Shown here: positions 7,349 through 13,994 of the stretch, in pieces
How the letters are laid out: every line of letters begins with the position of its first letter
Position numbering within the stretch: position 1 is the first letter of the stretch
Origin: Bacillota bacterium
GTDB taxonomy: Bacteria; Bacillota; Clostridia; Christensenellales; CAG-138
Length of the DNA stretch: 23,197 nt
Direction: 5' to 3'
NCBI GenBank assembly: GCA_023451115.1
Contig: JAEXFV010000059.1
Location: 1-23,197, forward strand
Program-made: the position numbers and the translations under genes
The notes under the pieces: generated by a model
The model's input: the letters and a program-made list of their open reading frames with translations, nothing else
Database searches by the model: none
What the model was told of the DNA's origin: nothing

Positions 7349-8088
7349 TAATACACGGACACAAGCAATCATATGCGGAAAAAATCGATCCTAAAACGGG
7401 ACTGAAAAAGTAGAGTCTGCGTTTACTGACATGGGCTTAAAAAAAACGGTTTATCAGAGCACAAAACAATATATTATACGGGATAAATAAAAAGTAAATT
7501 CCATATTGGGTTGGATTTTTTCATTCTTCATGAAATTAACAGTATTATCATATCTGCTTCTTATCCGAAGGAGAAGTGAGGTATATATGAAAAAACCAAC
7601 CAGATATATATGAGCAAGAACAGCGGTTTTTCATCAGGAAAGGGCTTGATGCCGCTAATAGATTACGGCTTGTGCATCCGAGTTACGTAAGTACTCTGCT
7701 ATTATTGCAAGGAAAGTAAAAAAAATCGTATTCTGGTTTGCTCCTCATCAAATAGACAGTGAAATAATGCATAGAAAATTCACAACTGCAACACGCCTGT
7801 TTTCTGTGGCACGGGGTCTGACTTTGCCGCAGTGCCATCGGTAAGGACTCGCCCTGGAAACAGAAGTGCCAGATAAGCGGCCTCCACCGGACATTACGGT
7901 TCTTCCACACAGCGACGAAGCGTTTTTACTGCCGCTGCATCCAAATTTGATTTGGTCACATTGGGCCGGCCCAGCAGCGAATTGGGTCAGCACTGTTTCA
8001 TTGCAGAAAGGGATGAAAACAGAAGCCCGGCTCTTTTCCAATATTCATACTCTGTTAAAAGGTGTGAAACAAACCTTTGGCGGGTTTG
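7349..8088. other. Long gene-poor interval between livJ and the orphan lipoprotein
   Basis: About 740 bases carry no convincing intact gene. Bases 7349-7560 are AT-rich and featureless apart from possible promoter-like hexamers. Bases 7568-7719 hold a frameshifted mini-ORF, listed separately. Bases 7740-8060 give overlapping 70-97-codon frames on both strands with no recognisable domain, no good ribosome binding site and frequent Cys/Ser/Arg, typical of non-coding or decayed DNA. A 7-bp hairpin (ACAAACC/GGTTTGT, 8069-8089) ends the interval just before the lipoprotein promoter. Confidence 0.5.
7587..7719 (+). pseudogene. Frameshifted small ORF, about 43 codons
   Basis: An ATG at 7587 follows a purine-rich GAAGGAGAAGTGAGG stretch. 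The ATG frame stops after 8 codons at 7611-7613. If one A of the six-A run after the ATG is removed, the frame continues from 7591 to a stop at 7717-7719. That frame encodes a hydrophilic, protein-like peptide including DIYEQEQRFFIRKGLDAAN and RLRLVHPSYVS. This could be a decayed gene, a slippage-expressed small protein, a sequencing error, or an 8-codon leader peptide. I do not recognise the family. Confidence 0.3.
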
Positions 8089-8097
8089 TGATATAAT
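8089..8097 (+). promoter_or_regulatory. Extended -10 promoter for the orphan lipoprotein
   Basis: TGATATAAT gives a TG extension plus a perfect TATAAT (8092-8097); the -35 region is weak, as is usual for extended -10 promoters. The predicted start near 8104 leaves a leader of ~125 nt. That leader includes an imperfect hairpin (8191-8215) just before the ribosome binding site AGGAG at 8219-8223. Confidence 0.55.
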
Positions 8098-8230
8098 AAT
8101 CCGGCAATGGGAAAGGCTGGTGGAGTCAGTTGTTTTCTCATTTAAAAAAGGCGATCCAAGTTGGAGGCCCTGATAAAAAAATGATGAGAATCCCGGAATT
8201 GGATAATTTCGGGGGAATAGGAGTATCGTG

Positions 8231-8779
8231 ATGAAACGTATCGTGTGTGCAATGCTGGCCTTATTGGTGTGCCTGGTGGCAGCAGGCTGCGGCCAGGATG
8301 GGGGCGTAAACCAGGCGGGAACGCCAGCCCAGCCGGAGCAAACCGTTGCACCCCAGCAAACGGCTCAGCCTACGGCTGCACCTGAGCAAACAACCCAGCC
8401 TGCAGCCACGCCCCAACAACAAGGCGAAGCATTGCCTGCTGATGAATTTTTAGGCGCCTGGCAGGATACGGTGAGCCAGCGCTGCGGCATGAAAATCCAG
8501 TTTGATGGAACAAAGTATGTGATTGAAATCAACTGGGGCAGCAGCGCCCGGGAAAATACCCGGTGGTCGTTTACCGGCCAGTATGACAGCGCTCGGGGCG
8601 GCATCGCCTATACCGGACAACGGGTGGAAGAAGTATACCCTGAGGAAGGCAAAGTGGAGGAAACCGTGGTTTATGAAAACGGCACCGGCCTGCTCTATTT
8701 GAAGGAGGGCCTGCTGTACTGGACCGATGATGTTGAGGACATGGGCGCCCAGTGCGTATTTGAAAAATACGAGGGGTAA
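8231..8779 (+). CDS. Putative lipoprotein with Pro/Gln/Thr-rich linker
   Basis: A predicted 182-aa secreted lipoprotein of unknown function. Signal peptide MKRIVCAMLALLVCLVAAGC ends in lipobox VAAGC, with lipidated Cys20. Residues ~29-67 are a flexible linker built from three degenerate 10-residue repeats (TVAPQQTAQP, TAAPEQTTQP, AATPQQQ…). The remaining ~110 residues look like a small beta-rich domain, beginning FLGAWQDTVSQRCGMKIQF and alternating Tyr/Trp/Thr strands, reminiscent of lipocalin-like small surface domains but not assignable. ATG 8231 was preferred to GTG 8228 because AGGAG at 8219-8223 is 7 nt away. It is a single-gene unit flanked by its own promoter and a strong terminator, with no obvious link to the liv genes. 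Confidence 0.75.
   Translation: MKRIVCAMLALLVCLVAAGCGQDGGVNQAGTPAQPEQTVAPQQTAQPTAAPEQTTQPAATPQQQGEALPADEFLGAWQDTVSQRCGMKIQFDGTKYVIEINWGSSARENTRWSFTGQYDSARGGIAYTGQRVEEVYPEEGKVEETVVYENGTGLLYLKEGLLYWTDDVEDMGAQCVFEKYEG
8342..8431 (+). repeat. Degenerate 30-bp tandem repeat in the lipoprotein linker
   Basis: Three consecutive 30-base units (8342-8371, 8372-8401, 8402-8431) encode related 10-residue Pro/Gln/Thr/Ala blocks. The protein repeat is clearer than the DNA repeat, so the copies are old or selected mainly for composition. The likely role is a spacer lifting the C-terminal domain off the membrane or through the wall. Confidence 0.55.
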
Positions 8780-8840
8780 CGGCCGGGGTGCGGCACCAGG
8801 CTTAGGGCCAACCCTTTTTTCAATTACGATGGTCAGTGTG

Positions 8841-8885
8841 TGATAAAACCGGCGGCTGCCTATGAGGCAGCCGCCGGTTTTATCA
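8841..8885. terminator. Perfect 20-bp inverted repeat, bidirectional terminator
   Basis: Arms at 8841-8860 and 8866-8885 are complementary over all 20 bases around a 5-nt loop (TATGA), with a GC-rich core and T/A-rich base. It lies between two convergent genes, the lipoprotein (plus) and the PQ-loop-like gene (minus), so a shared bidirectional terminator is the natural reading. A weaker 4-bp stem with a T-tract (8804-8821) precedes it on the plus strand. Confidence 0.85.
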
Positions 8886-8958
8886 GCCGATCTTTCCCCT
8901 GCAGGCCCTTCGGAGCTCCAGGGCTTTTAGAAGCGCACAGGCGCAATGCGCGTGCCCG

Positions 8959-9270
8959 TTATTCCTCCGCTGCGGCTTCCTGCTTTGCGGCTTTACGGTC
9001 CAGCATGCGGTTGCGGAAATAGATTGCGATGCCAACGGTGAGCATGATGGTGTTGAGCACATAGAAAAACCACACGTAAAAGGGCGTTGGGCTGCCCTGG
9101 GATAATTTTACGGCTTTGCTGGCAATGCCAAACAAATACCCAATCCAGATAAAAAAGTAAAACAGCACGCTGATGCCCTTGGCAGTGCGCGCCTTCCAAG
9201 CCTTGTAAATGTTGAAGGGCCAGGAAAGGCCAAAGCACACCACCATCGCGGTTTCCAATAAATTTGCCAT
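8959..9270 (-). CDS. Small PQ-loop/SemiSWEET-like membrane protein
   Basis: A 103-aa protein with three predicted transmembrane helices (about residues 5-23, 34-52 and 66-87) and a charged, Ala/Glu/Lys-rich C-terminal tail. The segment SWPFNIYKAWKARTAKGIS resembles the PQ-loop signature of SWEET/SemiSWEET half-transporters, with Pro-Phe in place of Pro-Gln and a basic loop followed by KGIS. Such proteins usually act as dimers carrying sugars or other small solutes. The ATG lies two bases after the stop of the CoA-transferase gene, so translation is probably coupled; the only purine-rich site is 13 nt upstream inside that gene. It is the last gene of the oxidoreductase operon. Transport of a pathway acid or precursor is inference; the substrate is unknown. 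Confidence 0.7.
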   Translation of the reverse strand: MANLLETAMVVCFGLSWPFNIYKAWKARTAKGISVLFYFFIWIGYLFGIASKAVKLSQGSPTPFYVWFFYVLNTIMLTVGIAIYFRNRMLDRKAAKQEAAAEE

Positions 9271-9272
9271 AA

Positions 9273-10784
9273 TTATGCAAGCATCCTTTCTGTTTGTTCC
9301 AACATGGTTCCGGTTTCTTCCAACTGGGTGTGCAGGGAGAATGCGCTGTGAAGCAGCTGGGGCGTTTGCGCCATGCCGCAGTGGGCGCAGGCCGCCTCAA
9401 AGTAGGCCTGCAGCTGGGGGCGGTACATGGGGTGGGCGCAGTGCTGGATGATAAGGGCCGCCCGCTCCCGGGGGGATTTGCCACGTAAATCCGCAATCCC
9501 CTGCTCGGTAACGATCACGTCCACATCGTGTTCCGGGTGATCCACATGGGACACCATGGGCACAATGCTGGAAACCCTGCCGCCCTTTGCAACCGAACTG
9601 GTCATAAAAATGGAAAGGGAAGCGCTGCGGGCATAGTCCCCGCTGCCGCCGATGCCGTTATAAATCCGGGTGCCTCCCATATGGGAGGAATTTACGTTTC
9701 CATATAAATCCACTTCAATTGCGGTGTTCATGGCAATCACGCCCAGGCGGCGGATTACCTCGGGGCTGTTGCTGATTTCGGAATCCCGCAGCACGATCTT
9801 GTCACGGTAACCATCCAGGTTGGCCAACAACGCCGCCATCCCCTGCTGGGAAAGGCACATGGAGGTAGCAGAGCAAAAATCCGCCTTTTTACAATCGATC
9901 AGGTCTACCATTGCGTCCTGCATCACTTCGGAATAAAAGCGCAGGTGGGTAAAATTCGAGGCTTTTAGGCCTGAAAGCACCGCGTTGGCCACGCTGCCCA
10001 CGCCGGACTGCAGCGGCACATCCTGGGCGGAAAGCCGCCCGGCCTGGTGCTCCGCCTGCAAAAAGGACACGATATGGTCTGCGATTTTCTGGCTGCATTC
10101 GTCCGGCTTTGCTAAAGACCGGGGTTTTTCCGGGCATTGGCTGATCACAATGGCCGCAATTTTTTCCGGGTCGCAGGGGATATAGGGCACCCCAATGCGT
10201 TCTCCCACTTGCGTCAGAGGGATGGGCTTGCGGTAGGGCGGGTCCTGCACCCTGTAAATATCGTGGAATCCTTCCAGCCCCGCGGGCTGCGTCAGGTTCA
10301 ACTCCACAATCACCCGGTCGGCCAGCGCTACGTAGGTTTGGGCGCAGCCTACCGCCGTGGTGGGCACAATGCCCCCCTCCTCGGTGATGGCACAGGCTTC
10401 CACCAGGGCGATATGGATCTTCCCGTACTGGCCGTAGCGGGCTTGCTGGGCCATTTCTCCCAGGTGTACGTCCTGATAGGCTACTTGGCCGCTATTGATG
10501 GATTTGCGCAAACTTTCGCAGGTGATGTAAGGCGCCCTGCGGGCGATTACCCCTGCGTTCCCCAGGAGGGTATCGATTTCATCCCCGGTGGACGCGCCGG
10601 AAAGCAGCGTGATGTGTACGTTGCGGCCCTGCTGGGCCAGCGCTTCAGGCACAGCCTTAGGGCAGCCGGAGGGGGTAAACCCGCTTACGCCCACCGTCAT
10701 CCCATCCTGGATGAGAAGGGCTGCTGCCTGGGCGGACATGATGCGCTGGGCAAGCCCGGAACAACGAATACGGTCTTGTATCAT
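9273..10784 (-). CDS. Acetyl-CoA hydrolase/transferase family (succinate/acetate CoA-transferase-like)
   Basis: A 503-aa class I CoA-transferase of the Cat1/AarC type, a cytoplasmic enzyme moving CoA between acyl-CoA and a free acid via a glutamyl-CoA intermediate. Recognisable parts are the N-terminal VGVSGFTPSGCPKAVPEAL, FYSEVMQDAMVDL with the probable catalytic Glu286, the glycine-rich GGTRIYNGIGGSGDY, and the C-terminal VIVTEQGIADLRG. The length is normal. The ATG at 10784 has GGAGG at good spacing. Downstream of the oxidoreductase subunits, it would convert their acyl-CoA product to the free acid while conserving the thioester on acetate or succinate. Which acids are used cannot be read from the sequence. 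The family is firm; the role in branched-chain acid formation is inference. Confidence 0.9.
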   Translation of the reverse strand: MIQDRIRCSGLAQRIMSAQAAALLIQDGMTVGVSGFTPSGCPKAVPEALAQQGRNVHITLLSGASTGDEIDTLLGNAGVIARRAPYITCESLRKSINSGQVAYQDVHLGEMAQQARYGQYGKIHIALVEACAITEEGGIVPTTAVGCAQTYVALADRVIVELNLTQPAGLEGFHDIYRVQDPPYRKPIPLTQVGERIGVPYIPCDPEKIAAIVISQCPEKPRSLAKPDECSQKIADHIVSFLQAEHQAGRLSAQDVPLQSGVGSVANAVLSGLKASNFTHLRFYSEVMQDAMVDLIDCKKADFCSATSMCLSQQGMAALLANLDGYRDKIVLRDSEISNSPEVIRRLGVIAMNTAIEVDLYGNVNSSHMGGTRIYNGIGGSGDYARSASLSIFMTSSVAKGGRVSSIVPMVSHVDHPEHDVDVIVTEQGIADLRGKSPRERAALIIQHCAHPMYRPQLQAYFEAACAHCGMAQTPQLLHSAFSLHTQLEETGTMLEQTERMLA

Positions 10785-10863
10785 GAATGCCTCCTACCTT
10801 CAACCCATAAGGGCTTGAGGATTTGCGTATGGTGGAAAACACGCAGCGTTTGCAAAAGCCCGG

Positions 10864-11433
10864 TTAGGCAATGCTCTGGTGGAATTGTGCGCCATGGAAG
10901 GCGGAGGCCAGCTGTTTGCCCGCTTCCAGCGCCGCCCTGTTCAACGCCTCGGTGCCTTTTGGAATATGGCGTTTTACGGCTTCTTGCAAGGCGTTGCCGC
11001 TGAACAACCCCAACACCCCGTTGATGGCGCCCACTGCTACGATGTTGGCGGTTACCGAATTGCCAACGGTTTCCTTAGCCGTGCGCAAAATGGGCAGCGC
11101 CACCACCTGCTTGGGGTCCAGGTATTGGGGGGGCGTGAGGCTGCCGTCAATCATGACCACAGCGCCTTTTGCAATATTTTGGGCGTATTTGTCCAGGGAA
11201 ACCTGGGTGAGCGCCAGCAAAAAGTCCGGGCAAACCACCTTGGAAAACCAAATGGGGTCCCGGCTGAACACCGCTTCCGCCCGGCTCATGCCGCCCCGTG
11301 CCTCAGGGCCGTAAGCCTGGGACTGGACCACGTTTATGTCCGATAATACGGCTGCTTCCGCCAGAATAACGCTGGCTAAGATCACGCCCTGGCCGCCGGA
11401 GCCGGTAAAACGCATTTCATACCGTTTGTTCAT
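10864..11433 (-). CDS. korC: 2-oxoacid:ferredoxin oxidoreductase, gamma subunit
   Basis: A 189-aa gamma subunit (KorC/VorC/PorC family). It opens with FTGSGGQGVILASVILAEAA, the family's N-terminal glycine-rich motif, and continues with SQAYGPEARGGMSRAEAVFS, which is near-invariant in this family. It contacts the catalytic alpha and beta subunits and lines the CoA-binding region. The ATG at 11433 follows GAGGTCTTGTT, 9 nt after the beta-subunit stop. A 79-nt spacer with a partial hairpin (GGGCTT…AAGCCC) separates it from the CoA-transferase. Subunit order D-A-B-C matches 2-oxoglutarate and branched-chain 2-oxoacid enzymes; the symbol marks the family, not a proven substrate. Confidence 0.92.
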   Translation of the reverse strand: MNKRYEMRFTGSGGQGVILASVILAEAAVLSDINVVQSQAYGPEARGGMSRAEAVFSRDPIWFSKVVCPDFLLALTQVSLDKYAQNIAKGAVVMIDGSLTPPQYLDPKQVVALPILRTAKETVGNSVTANIVAVGAINGVLGLFSGNALQEAVKRHIPKGTEALNRAALEAGKQLASAFHGAQFHQSIA

Positions 11434-11442
11434 AACAAGACC

Positions 11443-12279
11443 TCATTTCTTCATTGCACGGTCAATGATTTTTTGATATTCCGCTGTAAATTCCGGGTAG
11501 TTGCTGTGGGTTAAGGTTGCCACAACGTATTTGCCGCCCCGTTCTTCCATAGGAAGGGCGGCGTATTTTTCCGGCCGCATGCCGTTTTCCTTCTGGCGTT
11601 TGAGCATTTCCACCGCGTCCCCTTTTTTGTTTTTGCGGCCGTAATAAGTAGGGCAGATGGAGTAACAGTCGATTAGGGAAAACCCTTTATGCTGGATGCC
11701 CTTCTTGATGAGATCAATGGTTTCCCGCACATGGTAGGTATCTCCCCGGGCGGTGAAGGAGGCGCCTGCCCCTGCCGCCAATTGGGCGATGTCAAAGGGG
11801 CGGTCGATTACCCCGTAAGGGGCGGTAGTGCCCTTGTCTCCCCGGGGGGTGGTGGGGGAATATTGTCCCCCTGTCATGCCGTAAGTGTTGTTGTTGTACA
11901 CCACGACGGTCAAGTCCAGATTGCGCCGGGCAGCATGGATCAGGTGATTGCCGCCGATGGCGGAACAATCCCCGTCGCCGGTGAGCACGATCACGGTGAG
12001 AGCGGGATTTGCCAGCTTAATGCCTGTTGCAAAAGCGATGGCCCTGCCGTGGGTGGTGTGGATGGAGTTAAAGTCCAGATAGCCCGCAGCCCGGCTGGAG
12101 CAGCCGATGCCGGAAACGATAACCACTTTCTCCCGTTCCAGCGGGTGTTCCGGGTCTTTCCCCAATTCGTCGATGGCCACCGCCACGTCCCGGGTCAGTA
12201 CGCCGTTGCCGCAGCCCGGGCACCAGATGTGGGGCAAATGGTCGATCCGCATATATTTATGGATTAAATCACTGGGCAT
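11443..12279 (-). CDS. korB: 2-oxoacid:ferredoxin oxidoreductase, beta (thiamine-pyrophosphate) subunit
   Basis: A 278-aa TPP-binding subunit. WCPGCGNG near residue 19 is the conserved N-terminal motif. The TPP/Mg motif runs from GDGDCSAIGGNH to VVVYNN, followed by YGMTGGQYSPTTP, characteristic of KorB/VorB-type beta subunits. The enzyme decarboxylates a 2-oxoacid, passes two electrons to ferredoxin and forms acyl-CoA. The ATG at 12279 follows GGAGGTGTTCCACA and overlaps the end of the alpha-subunit gene by 11 bases, typical of coupled stoichiometric subunits. The substrate (2-oxoglutarate, branched-chain or aromatic 2-oxoacid) is not settled by the motifs I can see. Confidence 0.94.
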   Translation of the reverse strand: MPSDLIHKYMRIDHLPHIWCPGCGNGVLTRDVAVAIDELGKDPEHPLEREKVVIVSGIGCSSRAAGYLDFNSIHTTHGRAIAFATGIKLANPALTVIVLTGDGDCSAIGGNHLIHAARRNLDLTVVVYNNNTYGMTGGQYSPTTPRGDKGTTAPYGVIDRPFDIAQLAAGAGASFTARGDTYHVRETIDLIKKGIQHKGFSLIDCYSICPTYYGRKNKKGDAVEMLKRQKENGMRPEKYAALPMEERGGKYVVATLTHSNYPEFTAEYQKIIDRAMKK

Positions 12280-13417
12280 TGTGGAACACCTCCTGGATTT
12301 TGCTCAAAATTTCCTGAGGCGGGATTACCGTGCCGTTGATGCGGCCGATAAAGTCCACCGGGCAAGCGCCCCCTGTCACACGCTGCACTTCCCGCAGCAT
12401 CTGGCCGTAGTTGTGCTCTACCATGAGAAGGCCCTTTAATCCCTTTGCTCTGGCGCGCAGCGCTTCGTCCGGGAAAGGCCATACGGTGATGGGCCGCCAC
12501 ATGCCCACTTTCAGCCCGTTTGCCCTGGCCTCCTGCACCGCGCTCATCACAGCCCGGGTGGTGCCGCCAAAGCAAACCACAGCGTACTCCGCGTCCTCCA
12601 TGGCGTATTCCTGGATCTGTATGATATCGCCCTTGTTTTTGAGCACCTTTTCCATTAACCGGGTGATCAGCGCCTGGGCTACGTCTGTGGAATTGGTGGG
12701 GAAGCCGGAATAGTCGTGCACCAGGCCCGTCATGTTGTAACGCTCCCCGGCCCCAAAGGGCTTTAACCCCGGCACCCATTTTCCTTCCGGCACCCGGTAG
12801 GCAAGTTTATACGCTCCATCGTTGCCCGCAACACGCCGCTGCAAGAGGGGGTAACTTCCCTCCTCCGGAATCTCAATCCCTTCCCGCATGTGTCCCACAA
12901 TTTCATCCATAAGGAAAATCACAGGGGTGCGGTATTTTTCGCTCAGGTTAAAGCAGCGAATGGCCAGCCGGTAGGTTTCGCTTACGGAGGCCGGAGAAAT
13001 GGCGATCATGGGATGGTCGCCGTGGGTACCCCAGCGGGCCTGCTGATAGTCCCCCTGGGAAGGGGAAGTGGCAAGGCCGGTGGAGGGGCCGCTGCGTTGC
13101 ACATCTACGATCACGCAGGGGATTTCCGCCAGGCAGGCATAGCCAATGTTTTCCTGTTTCAACGAGAAGCCTGGGCCGCTGGTGGCGGTCATGCTTTTGA
13201 CCCCGGCGGCGCTGGCGCCGATGACCGCCGCCATGGAGGAAAGCTCATCCTCCATCTGTATGAAATGGCCGCCTACCTGGGGCAGCCGTAAGGCGCAGGT
13301 TTCCGCAATTTCCGTAGAGGGTGTGATGGGATAACCGGCAAAAAAGCGCATGCCAGCCGCAAGTGCGCCCTCTACACAGGCCTCGTTGCCTTGCATGAGT
13401 ACGGTTTGTTTTGCCAT
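12269..13417 (-). CDS. korA: 2-oxoacid:ferredoxin oxidoreductase, alpha subunit
   Basis: A 382-aa alpha subunit, often annotated KorA or VorB. Family blocks visible are FFAGYPITPSTEIAE (N-terminal, pyrimidine-binding side), TATSGPGFSLKQENIGYA, and QRSGPSTGLATSPSQGD, a conserved TPP/substrate-site segment. A C-terminal transketolase-C-like domain starts around residue 270 (YAVVCFGGTTRAV). The ATG at 13417 lies 3 nt after the ferredoxin stop, with GGAGG straddling that stop. The length fits the separate-subunit form, not the single-chain pyruvate enzyme. With subunits B, C and D next to it the complex is complete. Some annotators would name it vorB, for 3-methyl-2-oxobutanoate; the liv transporter nearby makes that plausible but unproven. 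Confidence 0.94.
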   Translation of the reverse strand: MAKQTVLMQGNEACVEGALAAGMRFFAGYPITPSTEIAETCALRLPQVGGHFIQMEDELSSMAAVIGASAAGVKSMTATSGPGFSLKQENIGYACLAEIPCVIVDVQRSGPSTGLATSPSQGDYQQARWGTHGDHPMIAISPASVSETYRLAIRCFNLSEKYRTPVIFLMDEIVGHMREGIEIPEEGSYPLLQRRVAGNDGAYKLAYRVPEGKWVPGLKPFGAGERYNMTGLVHDYSGFPTNSTDVAQALITRLMEKVLKNKGDIIQIQEYAMEDAEYAVVCFGGTTRAVMSAVQEARANGLKVGMWRPITVWPFPDEALRARAKGLKGLLMVEHNYGQMLREVQRVTGGACPVDFIGRINGTVIPPQEILSKIQEVFHNAQ

Positions 13418-13420
13418 TGT

Positions 13421-13627
13421 TTATTCCTCCACGGTTTTTAAATAGATGGCGTAGTCTGGGCAATGCATTTCACACTGCCCGCACAGCACGCAGCCGCCTT
13501 CCGGCTTTTGCCGGACCTTTTCTCCCAGCAGCTCTAATGCCCCTTTGGGGCAAAAGGCCACGCAGATGCCACAGCCTTTACACCAGGCTGGATCAATTTG
13601 CAGGACTTTCTTTCCCTGTTCCATCAT
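13421..13627 (-). CDS. korD: 2x[4Fe-4S] ferredoxin subunit of the oxidoreductase
   Basis: A 68-aa ferredoxin with two cluster motifs, CKGCGICVAFCP (Cys16, 19, 22, 26) and CVLCGQCEMHCP (Cys46, 49, 52, 56), so two [4Fe-4S] clusters are expected. It is the delta-type electron-accepting subunit that channels electrons from the thiamine centre to free ferredoxin. The start was set at the ATG at 13627, 5 nt after AAAGG; the adjacent ATG at 13624 (8 nt) is equally possible. The reading frame stays open upstream to 13885, but that extension is Arg/Gly/Pro-rich, coincides with a structured GC-rich leader and has no domain. It is the first gene of the operon, matching the D-A-B-C order. Confidence 0.9.
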   Translation of the reverse strand: MMEQGKKVLQIDPAWCKGCGICVAFCPKGALELLGEKVRQKPEGGCVLCGQCEMHCPDYAIYLKTVEE

Positions 13628-13864
13628 CAATGCCTTTCTTGCTGCAAATAATATGCTCCCTGCCCTTCCCCTACCCGCTTGGGCCTTGGGGCGTTCATCA
13701 AGGAGCAAGGCCAAAGCGGCGCTTTGGCCGGGATTGGGGAAAACACTTCGGGTTGCCAAGGGCTGCCGCCCTTCCTTTGATCCGGTTCCGGCGCCGTGTG
13801 CGCCGGAGCGGATGAACCCCGTTCGGATTTTCCGCTGGATCCCGCAGAGGGCCTTTCCCCTGCA
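13628..13864 (-). promoter_or_regulatory. Long structured leader of the oxidoreductase operon
   Basis: The predicted transcript begins near 13864 and runs ~237 nt before korD. Inverted repeats in order are a 7-bp stem at 13844-13863 at the very 5' end, AGCGGA/TCCGCT (13807-13812 with 13831-13836), CCGGCGC/GCGCCGG (13788-13794 with 13800-13806), AAGGG/CCCTT around 13759-13774, and GGCCAAAGCG/CGCTTTGGCC (13709-13718 with 13720-13729). The element at 13807-13813 can pair either with 13831-13836 or with ATCCG at 13780-13784, a mutually exclusive choice as in attenuators or riboswitches. I could not match a known riboswitch class and see no clean terminator. Confidence 0.45.
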
Positions 13865-13870
13865 TCTGGT

Positions 13871-13879
13871 ACTATAGCA
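13871..13879 (-). promoter_or_regulatory. Extended -10 promoter of the oxidoreductase operon
   Basis: On the minus strand TGC-TATAGT (13879-13871) is an extended -10 element, with only a weak T-rich -35 region. Weak -35 sequences are typical of promoters needing an activator, and the palindrome at 13923-13938 is centred about 66 bases upstream of the predicted start, the usual recognition position for LysR-type regulators. Confidence 0.55.
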
Positions 13880-13917
13880 TTCCAAAAACTACAAGAAAAA
13901 CATTTATTTAGTTTTGA

Positions 13918-13946
13918 TTGTTACAAGTATTTACTTGTGATATGAA
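13918..13946 (+). promoter_or_regulatory. lysR promoter with embedded LysR-type operator palindrome
   Basis: TTGTTA (13918-13923) and TATGAA (13941-13946) are 17 nt apart and face the LysR gene. Between them lies a perfect inverted repeat ACAAGT-attt-ACTTGT (13923-13938), matching the T-N11-A style of LysR-type sites. Binding would repress lysR and be positioned to activate the divergent oxidoreductase operon. Confidence 0.6.
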
Positions 13947-13994
13947 TGGGGTTACACTGGTAAAAAAGCGACAAACAGCGAGGAGGGACCCCGG

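Noticed and set aside
7748..8096. Overlapping 70-97-codon frames on both strands
   Set aside because: No ribosome binding sites, no domains, unlikely composition; treated as gene-free sequence.
10137..11003. A 288-codon plus-strand frame over the CoA-transferase and gamma-subunit genes
   Set aside because: It spans two real minus-strand genes and the spacer between them, shows no domain, and is explained by high GC lowering stop-codon frequency.
13628..13885. N-terminal extension of the ferredoxin to 154 residues
   Set aside because: The extension covers a structured leader, has no ribosome binding site, and starts upstream of the predicted transcription start near 13864; ferredoxins of this role have about 65-75 residues.
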